A stretch of DNA of 64,000 bases from Candolleomyces eurysporus. Its lineage: Eukaryota > Basidiomycota > Agaricomycetes > Agaricales > Psathyrellaceae. Positions 22,591 to 33,231 of the stretch are shown piece after piece. The DNA is taken from the NCBI GenBank assembly GCA_027579435.1, contig JANBPK010001199.1:1-64000 (forward strand). The letters run 5' to 3'. A program made the position numbers and the translations under genes. The notes under the pieces are model-generated. The model did no database searches. It saw only the letters and a list, made by a program, of their open reading frames with translations, and had not been told where the DNA came from. Positions within the stretch are counted from its first letter, which is position 1. Each line of letters begins with the position of its first letter.

Positions 22591-24070
22591 ATAGGAACCT
22601 CCTCCAGAAAAGAACCCGACGCCGAAACCCGCCAAGAACAACAAACAATATGGAGGCCCCGGAATGTTCGTTCCATCAGGGGAAAAATCTCGTCACCCAC
22701 CTCGGTCTACTTCGCTGAGTGGCAGTTATGGGCCCCAGCCCGATCTCTACGTTGCACCCTATGAGCAACATGGCCAGCAAAATCCGGTGAATAATTTAGC
22801 TCAGGAATTTAGTGATTTTGGCATTGGTCACAATCGAAGAGAGAGTTTTCCTGTAGGTCCCTCACACCCAACCAGCTTTTACGCCAACTCAGTCAGGATG
22901 TTTAGCCCGTGTCTGCTGCATATAGCCATCATCCGCAAACAAGCTATGGCGGTCACTTTGGCGATGGAAGTGTCGGATACGGCTACGAATTACCGACATC
23001 TCCGCCTAGTCAATCGTCAGGTTTCTACGGAGCGTACAACGCCCAACCTACATATTCCAATCCATACGATCCCCAGTCTTCGATCCAGTATCAGCCCACG
23101 ATTCGAGGACCTCGTCATAGTCTTCCAACTGCATCGTCCGGGTTTATGCCATTGACACAGCCATCTGGTTTTGCACCAGTGCAACCTCCGCCTGAAAGCT
23201 ATCCACCCCTTGCGCATGCCCCGGCGCCGGTAGCTTACACCAATCCTCCGACTCAATCTTACTTGCCGCAACAGTCATACCCGCCCTCAGGCGCGCCTGC
23301 AGACGCATACCTATCTGGATCGCCATCAGCCCTTTCTTATCAAGCCCAATATACTTATCCGCAATACGCTGACGCTCCCGCACCTCAGCAACAGTATGTC
23401 CCTCATCAACCGCCAATTGCTCCAGCAGTCGATCCAGGAGCGAGTGTGGGTCAGCCATACCAACAATTTCCGCCACAGACAGTGCACCAGGACAACCTTC
23501 CACCACCAAATGCACCACCCCCTAATCCACCCACCGTTGGGGGTTCCCGTCCTTTGCCGCCACAGCCAATTGTCTATACGCAACCAATTCCTCCGCAGGT
23601 AGATTCACCACAGCGAGTTACCAGTTATAGCCCATCTCGGCAGCCTGATAATGTATCGCCTGGTCTCCCTGCTTCGTCTCACCCATTCCCGGCACCTCCA
23701 CCTCCGCCACCCCTTTCATATAGCACAGAACCGCACAATTTTAGTCCCAACGGTGCCCAGGCGGCCCCACTCCCTCCGCCACCCCCGCCCCAGCTTGTTA
23801 ATGGACGCACGCGGCGTCTATCAGCCTTACCCCAACCACCTATCATTCCTCAGCAACATATACAGCCTTACCCTCCCCCACCACCTCCCCCTCTGCAATG
23901 CTGGGCAGTCAGACTATATGTACAACCAGTTACCACCGCCTCCACCTCCCGCCCCAGTTGGTCACAGCGGAGCCGGTCATAATACCTACCAAGGAGGGCG
24001 ACCACCGCTACCGCCGCCGCCACAGCCTGTGGGTGAGCAACCGCATTGGCAATCCTACAACACTCAGTAA
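21962..24070 (+). CDS. Ingression protein Fic1/Inn1-like (C2 domain plus proline-rich tail)
   Basis: Inn1 and Fic1 act at the division site, coupling actomyosin ring closure to membrane ingression and septum formation through an N-terminal C2 domain and PxxP motifs that bind SH3 proteins. Exons: 21962-22015, 22075-22426, 22472-22542, 22595-22852, 22906-24070. C2 blocks: EIGTLIVVVLKA, GKQDPYCVVTVNGEKRRTKA, GGQHPEWDEEIRFTLFED, IGETDVDLTEVL, KFAGKVYLELTFWSN. The remainder is Pro/Gln/Tyr rich with polyproline runs. Near 23885-23900 the frame steps by one base in a C-rich stretch: the total is one base over a multiple of three, and the downstream frame (SDYMYNQLPPPPPPAP to the stop) is clearly coding. 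I take this as a homopolymer error rather than a real break. Confidence 0.8.
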
Positions 24071-24235
24071 ATCCTTCCTGCAATGCATCGATTATGAATA
24101 GAGTAGACTATCGCCAACTAATTCATCGCTGTCAAAACGGACATTCGTATATCTATATCTTTAGTAGCTCTGAAATCAAAGTGTACCCTGACATCCACCA
24201 ATTAGGTGAACGCATGACAAGAAAATAGAAATTGT

Positions 24236-24834
24236 TTATAGGCTTCGTTCAGCCCTCCACTTCGCAATTTCGGTCTCTGTACCTATCAAGCCCTGTCGGG
24301 CAAGGTCGATCCGTGCAGCCCGTCGGATTGCGTTTTCTTCTTTACGGCGTATGTTCTCATGTTCGATAAGGGCAGTTTCGGCCCCGAAAACAAGTCCGAC
24401 GAGGGTGACTATGGCCGATGAGATTGCTCTACTGTCCTCGAGAAAGAAGCAGGTCGGTCACTTACATCCTGATACGAGGAAAGCTTTGAAAGGTAGGGTC
24501 TGTCGGCTTTCAAGAACCAGAACAAACGCGAATCAGCCTTCTTCCATTCATTGCCCTGATCAGGTACTTGAATTGTCGCGATGATGCTTACCGAAAAGTT
24601 GGCCACGTATGGTGAGCGATAATAGCAAGACCGACCCCTACACCAGTGGACCGTAGAGCTCCCTGTGGTAAAGGCAGCGAGTTGGAGACGTTAACGTGGT
24701 TTGGAGGGATTTTCATGAAGCAACGGAGATAGAAGAGAAGAATAGACACTAACGAATATACCTGCCCTGGCCTGTATTTGGAAAGCCTCCTCGACATCCT
24801 GTTGCCTTTGGCTTCGACTTGAAGTTGAGGACAT
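24236..24834 (-). CDS. HIG1/Rcf2-like mitochondrial membrane protein
   Basis: Reading four exons gives MSSTSSRSQRQQDVEEAFQ, then GALRSTGVGVGLAIIAHHTW, RRQTLPFKAFLVSG, and FTLVGLVFGAETALIEHE with a charged helical tail ending AKWRAERSL. Two hydrophobic segments flank a TLPFKAFLVS loop, the pattern of the first module of Rcf2-type HIG1 proteins that associate with respiratory supercomplexes. The tail has no second HIG1 module, so it may be a shorter relative. Donors and acceptors are GT-AG, but the second intron uses a weak acceptor (CTTGAAAG). The name is by resemblance only. Confidence 0.5.
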
Positions 24835-25069
24835 GGTCCTCCGCTGAGTGCAACAGTACACTACCCGACGCAGCCATGGTTCCGGTCGCCGGTCGGGTCA
24901 AGGCGTGAGAACGTTTACCGGTATTTGGACAACTATATAGTAGCTCGTCATAAGACGCTTCCTCGTCGATGTATTCAATGTGCAGCGAGGGTACCACGGC
25001 GAGAACATCGTGCACCTCTTACCCTTCACGCTTTCACCTTTCTCAAATTTCCGGACCTTGTCGATGCCC

Positions 25070-25437
25070 ATGGCCCATGAAAAAAAAAGTCGAATGCTGC
25101 ACTCGATGGCACCTACCATTCTGGGAGACTTCGAATAGACCTCTTTGATTCCGATTTCGACGCCGAAGAAGCTGATATACCAGGCAATCCAGAACTCGTA
25201 CAGTGGAGTCTACTCTCAAGCCACCAGCGGCGGGGCATGCGTACCATGCGCGAAGCCGCTATAGAAACGAGGGTGCTCGGAATGTATGTCCAATCGACGG
25301 ACATATCGATTCTGATGCCTGGCCCCATGGCATTATTAGTTCAAGGCTATGGACAAGGTATTGGCAACGCTAAAAGATCGAGATCTGGGCCTATAGAGTC
25401 GTGTTTACATTCCCGGGCGGGGCGTCTGGATAGCTGA
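25070..25437 (+). CDS. Possible unknown gene with a poly-A frameshift
   Basis: From about 25090 an open frame reads like coding sequence: DLFDSDFDAEEADIPGNPEL, then RRGMRTMREAAIETRVLGMY and ISILMPGPMALLVQGYG, ending at a TGA. The only nearby ATG (25070) is one base out of frame, separated by a run of nine A (25080-25088). A ten-A run would join them. I know no family. It could equally be a 3' exon of a gene whose start I missed, or a relic. Confidence 0.3.
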
Positions 25438-26229
25438 CGACCTTTGCCTCGAGAAACGCGTCAGTGATTGAATGGGAAAGGCGCGTCGACGGCGTTCAAT
25501 GAAATCGTAGATCTGATGGCTAGTTCCTGAGTGGCTGAGACACCTGCCCGTGCTGCCGCGAACGATGGAAAATGTTATGCACCCCAAAACCTTTGGCTGA
25601 GATCCAAGAGAGTGGCACAAACAGCCCGGCAGTCAGGTGCATTCACCCCAAAACGCACTGAAAGCGCATTACCCCATAAATTGGCACATTTACGCCATGG
25701 TACCACTTGTGTGCCAGTAGCCAGGGAAGTGGTGCGGAGCCTTGAAATCTCATCAGCTTCGAGTGATGAGGGGAAGGAAATCTCTCCTCACCGATAAAGA
25801 AGCGATGACGTGAGGACCAGTAGATGTCGCCCTGCAAACTCTGCTTCGTTTCACTGGAAATTTGAAGCAGGGCACGAAATAAAGACCAAATGAGGCTCCA
25901 GCTCTCAAGGCTTCCAATGCGGCTTCGTAAAATTTCACTGTTCCACAACCCGGGAATTCTGCGAGTAATGGCCCCGGAAAATTTGCGAACATCCAGGACC
26001 CTCCGGTTCATCACCTTACCTCAAATTCCACTCTCTGGCTCTTCACATTAATCGATGGCGGATCGGTCGTAGGCATTCACACGAGATAAGCTGGATTAAG
26101 CATATCTCTGTCTTCTTATCAACACGAGTTGCGATCCAATACAACCAAATTGCCCATTGAGGTATCATTCACACAGCAGAAGATATCGTGAAGACAGATA
26201 GCAAGGAGACACAATCACGAAGAAATCGC
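25438..26229. other. Intergenic, nothing seen
   Basis: No open frame here resembles a family I know and none has convincing splice signals. The right end is the 3' flank of the aminopeptidase gene. Confidence 0.55.
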
Positions 26230-28383
26230 TTACTCGGTCCATCCACCCAATTCGACAGCGAAGGCGACAGCCAACTTAGAGAACTCCAGCATGTGGGAGA
26301 AGCTGAACTCGTCGGAAATATCAATACGGCTGAGGGTGTGATTGTTAGAGAATAGACGGCGAGAATGCAGGAGACCGCGGTACTTACTCATTCGCTGAGT
26401 GAATATGCTTGTTAGAATTGCCAAATGAACTCTCTGATTGAACGTTAGAACGTCATCGTAGGTTTTATAAAATAAAAAAAACNCAACCGATGGTGAAGCT
26501 CGAAGGATATCCCGCCTTTCGCCACGAGGCGCTAAAAGTACGGAGATGAGATGAGGATACACAACGATATACAATATGTAATGGATACTCAACTGGTCAC
26601 TGCAGGCGTAGCCGCACTTGGTCTGACCTAGGGTGAGTTGTGTGTAGAAGAGAAAAAGTAGGGTTTACATACCTCGACGTAAGGAATGTCTAGATAGGTA
26701 TCCACCAACTCTTTGTTGAAATTAGTGAGACTGCATGAGAGGCACAGTTGAGTTCAAAACGAAGTTCAGTATTTAAGACGGTTCACTTACGCGGTATCCA
26801 CATTGTCGGTGATGATTCCGACTTCTTCGCGAGTCCCGCGCTAAAACAGTGGTGTTGAGCGCACAGCACTGACTCTGAAGGAAATAAGTTACCTTGACCC
26901 ATGCGGTCATATCAAACTGAATAAAAGTGTCAGGCAACAGGCGGCATCAACACACGAGGAGACGTACTTGACTCATGCCAATTATATTGGCAGAGCGTTG
27001 CTCATATGCCTGCGCAACGGCTTGCGAGCCGAGTAGACCGCCCTCCTATACCAATATGAGCAAAAATACAATAAAAAAGCAAGGGTTGTATGCACTTCAG
27101 CAGAGTACCAATGGAATTCAACCGCCCTTTCAGGTTTGAAGTCGGCGGCGATCAAGGCTCTGTAGGCTTCCAGAATGGTGACTGTACCAGAACCATCGTC
27201 TAAGACCAAATCGTCAACCACCTGTATTACCCGGAGTAAAAGCAACGGAAACGTACCGTCAGCACCTTGGAAATGAAGGCTTGTTAATTTTAACAGTGTG
27301 AGGTAGTTGAATGATGACGAACCTGGTGCGTTCAACCACGGAAACATGTTGGTGCTATCCAGATCTTAGAATTGTCCATATCAGAATAGCGAGATGTGAT
27401 TACAGTACCTATCTTGGTGTGCACTGATGACCACAATCCCGTCATCCGTAGTCGAGGAGCCGTTGATTCGGACGATCTAAGCAATATTGAGCCAGAACTT
27501 GGTGCATCGGTGGAAATACTAACAATACTGTTCTGGCCCCACGAGTGCGGAAACTCGTTCACCGAGATTAATTTGCGCAGAGCCTTGGAAGCAGTCTCGG
27601 CAGTGATCTAGACAAGAATAGTCAAGCTTGATTCGAGGGTGAAGGTTGAAAGCCTTGCCTCAGATATCCTTTGGAGAAGCCACTGTTGGCTTTTGCGGCC
27701 AGACTGTATCGTCGCGTCAGTCCTGGCAATTCGGATGGAGGTATGTGTCTTACGTCACTACGGTAGTCTGTAATCACATTAGCACGGATTCGAAGAATGT
27801 GGAAGAAGGGGTACTCACATCTGGTGGGGAAAGAAGTGAATTTTTCCAAATTCTCCCTTGGCCCTTTGGTGGACAGGGTCTTCAAGATAGGCTTCACTTT
27901 CTCGGTGGCGCGGGGAGATGGATAGGAGACTACGGGTTTGAAGCAGTTGAGCACGGACAGCAACGGTGGTGATATGTGAAGAGTCGTACCCAGGGTTCTG
28001 AGGCGCTCAGTGCGGCCCAAGTCTTGCGCATCCGTGCTGTAAAGACGCCGGATTAATAGAGTGCAAAAAGAGTAGGTCAGAACCAGTACATGTCCAGGAA
28101 CTTGATGTCCTTGGCCTTCAGTTGTATCTAGAATAGAACGGGGATAGAATTCAACATGTCAAGGGTGGACACGGAGCGCATAGTGTACCTTGTCCAGCTC
28201 GGACATCCACACGGGAGCCTGGCCTTCCAGCTCGACAAGCCTCATCTCACTAAGGTCGAGGTCAAGGGAAAAACCCGGGAGACTAGTAGGAATCTCCATG
28301 GGGACCTGCTCGCGACCATACTGCGCGACAGGGCCGGCAATTGCGAGCGTTAAGAGCGCGAGGAGGGCAGAGAAGGACTTCAT
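26230..28383 (-). CDS. LAP1: Secreted M28-family leucine aminopeptidase
   Basis: M28 leucine aminopeptidases are secreted zinc enzymes that trim N-terminal residues from peptides. The start gives a signal peptide, MKSFSALLALLTLAIAGPVA, followed by a propeptide. The gene has about a dozen introns. Metal-binding regions read in order: VVISAHQD, DDDGSGTVTILEAYRAL, EFHWYSAE joined to GGLLGSQAVAQAYEQR, MSQFDMTAW, and FGNSNKHIHSANDRIDI near the C terminus, with the conserved CGYACSDHASWRKAGYPSSF. It ends LEFSKLAVAFAVELGG. The fragments give all five expected zinc-ligand positions (H, D, E, D, H). The start is 187 bp from the divergent uL11 gene. Confidence 0.88.
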
Positions 28384-28570
28384 GGTGGTTGACGACAGAG
28401 AGAGAGCACTGCGGCCTGCAGTTGCAGTTGCGCCACTTTGCCCCAGCCGCGTTGTCACGTCTAAGCGAGGTGTTCACGTGGCGGCAACCGTACCAGTACC
28501 ACGTGACCACCCTCGACGTAGCAGGATTTTCGGAGATGCCTGTGCCAGGTGAAAGTTTCGCGTCGCGGTC
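28384..28570. promoter_or_regulatory. Bidirectional promoter between aminopeptidase and mitochondrial uL11
   Basis: Only 187 bp separate two divergent start codons, so both genes must be driven from here or from inside each other. No strong TATA box is seen. The region contains two near-palindromic CACGTG-like sites: TTCACGTGGC (about 28473) and CCACGTGACC (about 28499), possible bHLH/bZIP targets. Confidence 0.6.
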
Positions 28571-29062
28571 ATGTCGAAAGCAGCTAAAGCGAGGGCTCAG
28601 ATTGTCGTATGTGCACCGCAGTCCTTTAATGTGCCACTCTAATCTTCTTCACAGCGGTTACTCATTCCAGCGGGCAAGGCTGCGCCAACACCACCTGTCG
28701 GTCCGGCCTTGGGTGCTCGTGGAGTGAAATCCATGGACTTCTGCAAAGAGTTCAACGCGAGGACCGCAACCGTCGAGCCTGGAGTCCCCGTGCCAACCCT
28801 CATCACAGTTCAGCCAGACAGAACATTCAGCTTCGTCACTAAAACTCCCCCGGTCTCCTACTTTCTGAAGCAGACGACTGGTATCGAAAAGGGTGTGGGG
28901 AAGCCGGGACACGAATTTCAGGCGACCATCAGTCTCAAGCACGTATTCGAAATATCCAAAATCAAAGCGACAGATGAGCAGATGAAGCATCTCCCTCTCG
29001 AGTCCATTGCACGGATGGTGGTCGGAAGTGCCCGCAGTCTCGGCATTCAGGTTGTTCCATAA
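28571..29062 (+). CDS. MRPL19: Mitochondrial large ribosomal subunit protein uL11m
   Basis: uL11 binds the GTPase-associated centre of large-subunit rRNA. Two exons, 28571-28606 and 28655-29062, give 147 residues, the normal length. Features: MSKAAKARAQIV, PAGKAAPTPPVGPALGARGV, MDFCKEFNART, PVPTLITVQPDRTFSFVTKT, PPVSYFLKQ, and a C-terminal RNA-binding part ending SLGIQVVP. The eubacterial-type sequence (PVGPALG) separates it from cytosolic uL11. Confidence 0.92.
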
Positions 29063-30190
29063 CAAACTCTCTTACAGTGAGTATCTGCTTTTGTCAGCGT
29101 TGTTCCGAACATTCTGTTTCAAAACGAGCCTCTACTTATGTTTAGTGCATGTTTTCAGTCCGTTGTACTCTATGGTCACGCTTCAGCTATAATAGTCATT
29201 CTCCTTAATCAAGACCGACCGTATCGACACGGAGTTTGTCGTTCTGCGTCATGTGCCTTGTCATTCGCTCACCTCGGACTGTCAATATGATGGCCTGCCT
29301 GGAGTCGTCAGCGCACAAGTTAAATCTAAGATATACCGGTAACACGATCGACGATGTTAGGTGGCCAGGGCGAGTCTCCCTTCTTCAAGCCCAAGTTTTC
29401 TAAACCTGCAATCCGCCAGATTTCCATATCCTTACCCTTGGAAACTGATTCCTCGTCCCAGGAAAACAATCCTCGGAGCGTATCGCAATACTTCGGATAT
29501 TCGTGCAGCGGAAAGAGACTTGGATCTATCCTATCTCCCGTACCTGTCAAACCGCGAACGGTAACAATACTCCCCCTGCACGAATAGAGCGTGGCTTCCC
29601 GAGCCCCGGATACTGAATGCACGTTGGGCTTCCACCCTCGTATTTAGGATCCCGTCCTTTGTCTCCCAACTGCCTAAATTGGGACGCCTCGTGGGTGGCT
29701 CAAGAAACACACCATCACGACATCACAATCTTAGGCACTCTCTCACTCACTCGTGTGCGGCATCTCAATTTCCCTCTGGATTCCCCCGACTTAGATCACA
29801 ACGGATTAAGATTGAAAGGGAGATGGGGATTTGCCGAAGCGCCATGTTGTCAGACATACCGTTTCTAGGCAAGTGGGATCCAAACCACCGTTTCTGCGAG
29901 GCGGTTGGAAAATCGGCGCTCCTCTCGACCAACCAAACTCGAAATGAACCCTAACTTCTTGCCAACACGTTTATTCTGTCCATTCGGATTTTGTCAACAC
30001 CTGTGCACGTTTCGATCTCATGGATCAACATCCGAATGGAAAATACTCTCAACCTATATGGTCCACCATAATCGTTTGGGAGTATATAAACGGCACGGAA
30101 TCCACTCCTACTCTTCAGCACACCAGCTACACTCCTCAGTCCAAGCAACGCTAACACTACCACCTCTACATCCATACAACCTTCCTCGAA
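29063..30190. other. Intergenic region with TATA promoter at its right end
   Basis: No gene is supported. A 98-codon minus-strand frame (29326-29622) has no recognisable domain and I leave it out. The right end is the promoter of the DUF6593 gene. Confidence 0.55.
30083..30090 (+). promoter_or_regulatory. TATA box of the DUF6593 gene
   Basis: A perfect TATATAAA lies 101 bp before the start codon, in front of a C/T-rich leader (ACTCCTACTC and similar). This layout is typical of strongly or inducibly expressed fungal genes. Confidence 0.6.
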
Positions 30191-31026
30191 ATGACTACTC
30201 CCTCCAACGATATCCTCTCCTGGACCAACCAAGATGCCCGCGAGAGCGTCTTGTTTAACGCTTGGGGTATCCTATACCGCTTCCAGGTTTGTACATTCCT
30301 CGGCATCGGAGTCGCCTTTTATGGCTGACCCCGCATTAGACTGTCGTCAACCCCAACAACGGGCAGAGCGTCACTACCCTCTGGCGAACCATCCGGCCCA
30401 ATAAGGAGGACCGAGTAGCCAAACTTGAATGGGCCGCAAACGGCGGGCTTGGTCGTATCATTATTGGAAAGGTATGTTGCCATCAATGCTCCGGCCTTAC
30501 TCTCTTGCTCAGTCTGCCATCTAGAACACTCTTCCTATGGCGGACTTGGTCCGTCCAGACCCTCACATCTACGTAAGTAGCTTAAACCGCGCACCCTCGC
30601 CCTATCACACAAACTGACCCTTATTCATACTCTAGGGTTGCCGCATCTTCAATGGTCCAGACGGTGCCACCTACCGCTGGAGACCGAGCCCCAACAGCTC
30701 CGACATCCTTGTGAGCAACTGCGCACTTCTCTTCCATTGCTCCAGCCTCGCTAACTCCCCTATTCATAGCTGCAAGATGCGAACGGTGTCGTCATCGCCT
30801 TCTTCCGTCCGACGCGGCAGACGCGCTATCAAATTGGTGATGTCTACGGAGAACTTCACTTCATTCGCAGCGCGGGATCGGGCACTGTGGTAAGCACCTT
30901 CCCGACTCACTCCCGCGAACTATATATCTGACGGTCTCTTTTCATTTGCAGATGCACCCACCTATCATGGACCACGTTACCGTCACTGCTATGCTCTACA
31001 GATTCTGCCAACAGTGGAATCTATGA
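30191..31026 (+). CDS. DUF6593-family protein
   Basis: I know DUF6593 as a basidiomycete family of unknown function. Six short exons read MTTPSNDILSWTNQDARESV, LFNAWGILYRFQ, TVVNPNNGQSVTTLWRTI, DRVAKLEWAANGGLGRIIIG, GCRIFNGPDGATYRWRPSPN, QDANGVVIAFFRPTRQTRYQ, YGELHFIRSAGSGTVMHP and MDHVTVTAMLYRFCQQWNL, about 180 residues. The beta-strand-rich make-up with TYRW and LEW motifs is usual for the family. There is no signal peptide. The strong TATA box suggests regulated expression. Confidence 0.75.
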
Positions 31027-31430
31027 GTTGAGGACTTAGGAGGCTGGCTTCCTCGCATTTTTCTTTCTCTCTGGGTCTCCTCATCGCACACACATTGTAC
31101 CATAACCGCAATTTTTGTACTCTAGCATCGCATCTGCCAGTAAATCTATTATAATTATTAACCCGCACCTCCTTGCGCGCGCGACACAAGCTTCTAGGGT
31201 TTCATTTCGGTCAAGGTTTCGCTCTTCCTCTCACTCGCGACATGCTGCGGAGGCATGGTGTGCGCTGGATAAGCTTTCTCCTTCACGTGGCGAGGGACGA
31301 GGACGAAGTATAATTCCTATGATAGGCAGCGAAATGACTCGATAAGCTACATCACAACATGGAATCCGAAGCCAGTCGGGACATATTTTTCCAATCAGAA
31401 AGCATGGCAAGGAAAAAAACTGACGACATT
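31027..31430. other. Convergent 3' flanks
   Basis: 3' flanks of the DUF6593 gene (+) and the AhpD-like gene (-). No gene is seen. Confidence 0.6.
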
Positions 31431-32746
31431 TCAAAGTTTGGCCTTGACATCTTCGACCGCCGATACCCCGTCCAGTATTTCATCCACGGTGCGCAGGACC
31501 CACTCGGTTCCTTCATCACTCGATAACCATTCATCTTCCTTGTTTTGGTTAGGGGTGTTTCTTGCCTTGAGGAGCCCAAACGTATGACTAGTCAATTGAG
31601 GCCCGACACCTCCTTCCGCCCTCAAGGCAGCCATGCCAACGACCGACCCCAAAGCACGACTCAGATTGCCCTGATCCAGATCTGCGAGACTACTAACATC
31701 GGAATAAATCTTCGTTCCGCCTGATAATGGGGCCAGTACCGAGCCATAACTCTGGATGATAAACGCTAAATTGAGCCAGAAGATGTCAGCAAAACATGCT
31801 GGGAACCAAGATTCAAACTCGGAAAAAGTGAATACAGGAAACCGGCACCTGCTATCCGAGCCATGGCGCGGTTAGAGAAGCACCCTCGACCCATCGACTG
31901 GAACCCTCTTTCACTACCCAGGATAGGTAGCAGAGACTCCGAGAATCCGGTGCAATAGTACAATGTACGTACGACTCACCAATGAAATCTGGGTGATAGG
32001 ACCCCAGTTTGGCGTGGAGTTTATCTGCATGCGGCGTGTAAATTGAATTCCAAAGCGCTCGGCCCTGTGTCAGTGTCGAGTCTATATTGTCGGGAGTCGG
32101 TGTCCTGANGGGGGGGAGCGCGTCAATTTCCGAAAATGAGAAACCCGATGAGAACCTTCCCGGTGGGAATTAAGCGCGACCAGACATACCTTCGAGACTC
32201 AGTTCGCAACGCCTCCTTCACTTCCGGATCCAACGCTTCGTGGAGAGCGGCGAGTGAAAGGATAACCTAGATCATACTCACTTAGCGCCGCCAACTCCAC
32301 GCGACAATTAAACACGCTGGCCGAAACAGCGCTCCCGGTACTTACCCGAGGAACGCCAACGAAGATGGTACTCTTCAGCGCAGACTCCCTCATAAGTGCT
32401 GCCTTGTTCACAGCGCTGGGGACATCTATCGCCTTGGCAGCAACGTCACCCTCAAGAGAAGACCGAGTCACAAAGCGGTAAAGATGGCCGACCGCAGACG
32501 GTCTGTTCACTGTCAGAAGCGAACATGTCTATCAGAGAAGCTGTTGAATACGAAACATTTGTCTCTCAATCGCCGTGTAACCCTCACCGTTAGGACAAGC
32601 CAGCCCGTCTCAGCATTTTTGGACCGTGCATCGCGGAAGGTATTGGTGAGCACTCGATTCAATTGAGAGAGGGGAGGACTGGGAAGAGCTTTGGGCGCTC
32701 GAAGGGTCAAGAGGTGTTTGATGGACTGGGGCAAATGTGCAACCAT
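31431..32746 (-). CDS. AhpD-like (carboxymuconolactone decarboxylase fold) protein
   Basis: The first exon reads MVAHLPQSIKHLLTLRAPKA; later exons give HLYRFVTRSSLEGDVAAKAI, ALMRESALKSTIFVGVPR, VILSLAALHEALDPEVKEAL, GRALWNSIYTPHADKLHAKL, IQSYGSVLAPLS and LDQGNLSRALGSVVGMAALR. The helical pattern matches the CMD/AhpD fold as found in fungal peroxisomal Pxp2-type proteins. I see no CxxC redox pair in the readable exons, so alkylhydroperoxidase activity is doubtful, and the C terminus (VEDVKAKL) is a possible, non-canonical peroxisomal signal. The introns are short except one holding an N and a run of G (32109). The function is a family guess. Confidence 0.6.
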
Positions 32747-33231
32747 AGTGGCGGTTGATTGACAGTCAAAGGGACGGACTTGGTCGTTTAAATAGAGAAA
32801 TGCGATTTCCGGTGGAAGCACGGCTGGGGGATGGTCGGATAGGCTAACGCTACAACCGGTGAGTGTCGCAAGGATTCGGAGGACGGCAACTATCCGAGTC
32901 GGGACCCATGACAAAAGGAGGGCTAGTTAAATCATGGTTTTTCTCATCGACGCCCGCCCTCGAGAATGGCGACTTTCACCTTCGGTCAAGTTTGGGTAAT
33001 GACGAGTATAAAACAACAGAAAAGAGAGATGCATTGTATCACAGCGATGCCCAGCATTAAACAACGTGCAGTGGTAAGCAAATCTAAATCCAGCATAGAT
33101 CCCCCTACATCCAAATTAAAGAGCAGAAATGTAAATAGTCAACGTCTGGTGGATCGAGATGGCTAGCACTCGATACCTGTAGCGATGACTCGAAATGATG
33201 AGAAAAGTGGGTATCGTAAGGGAATAGTCGC
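32747..33231. other. Intergenic between two minus-strand genes
   Basis: This is 5' flank of the AhpD-like gene and 3' flank of the GH128 gene. No gene is seen. Confidence 0.6.

Noticed and set aside
29326..29622. 98-codon minus-strand frame
   Set aside because: No recognisable domain, no splice partners and no promoter signal.
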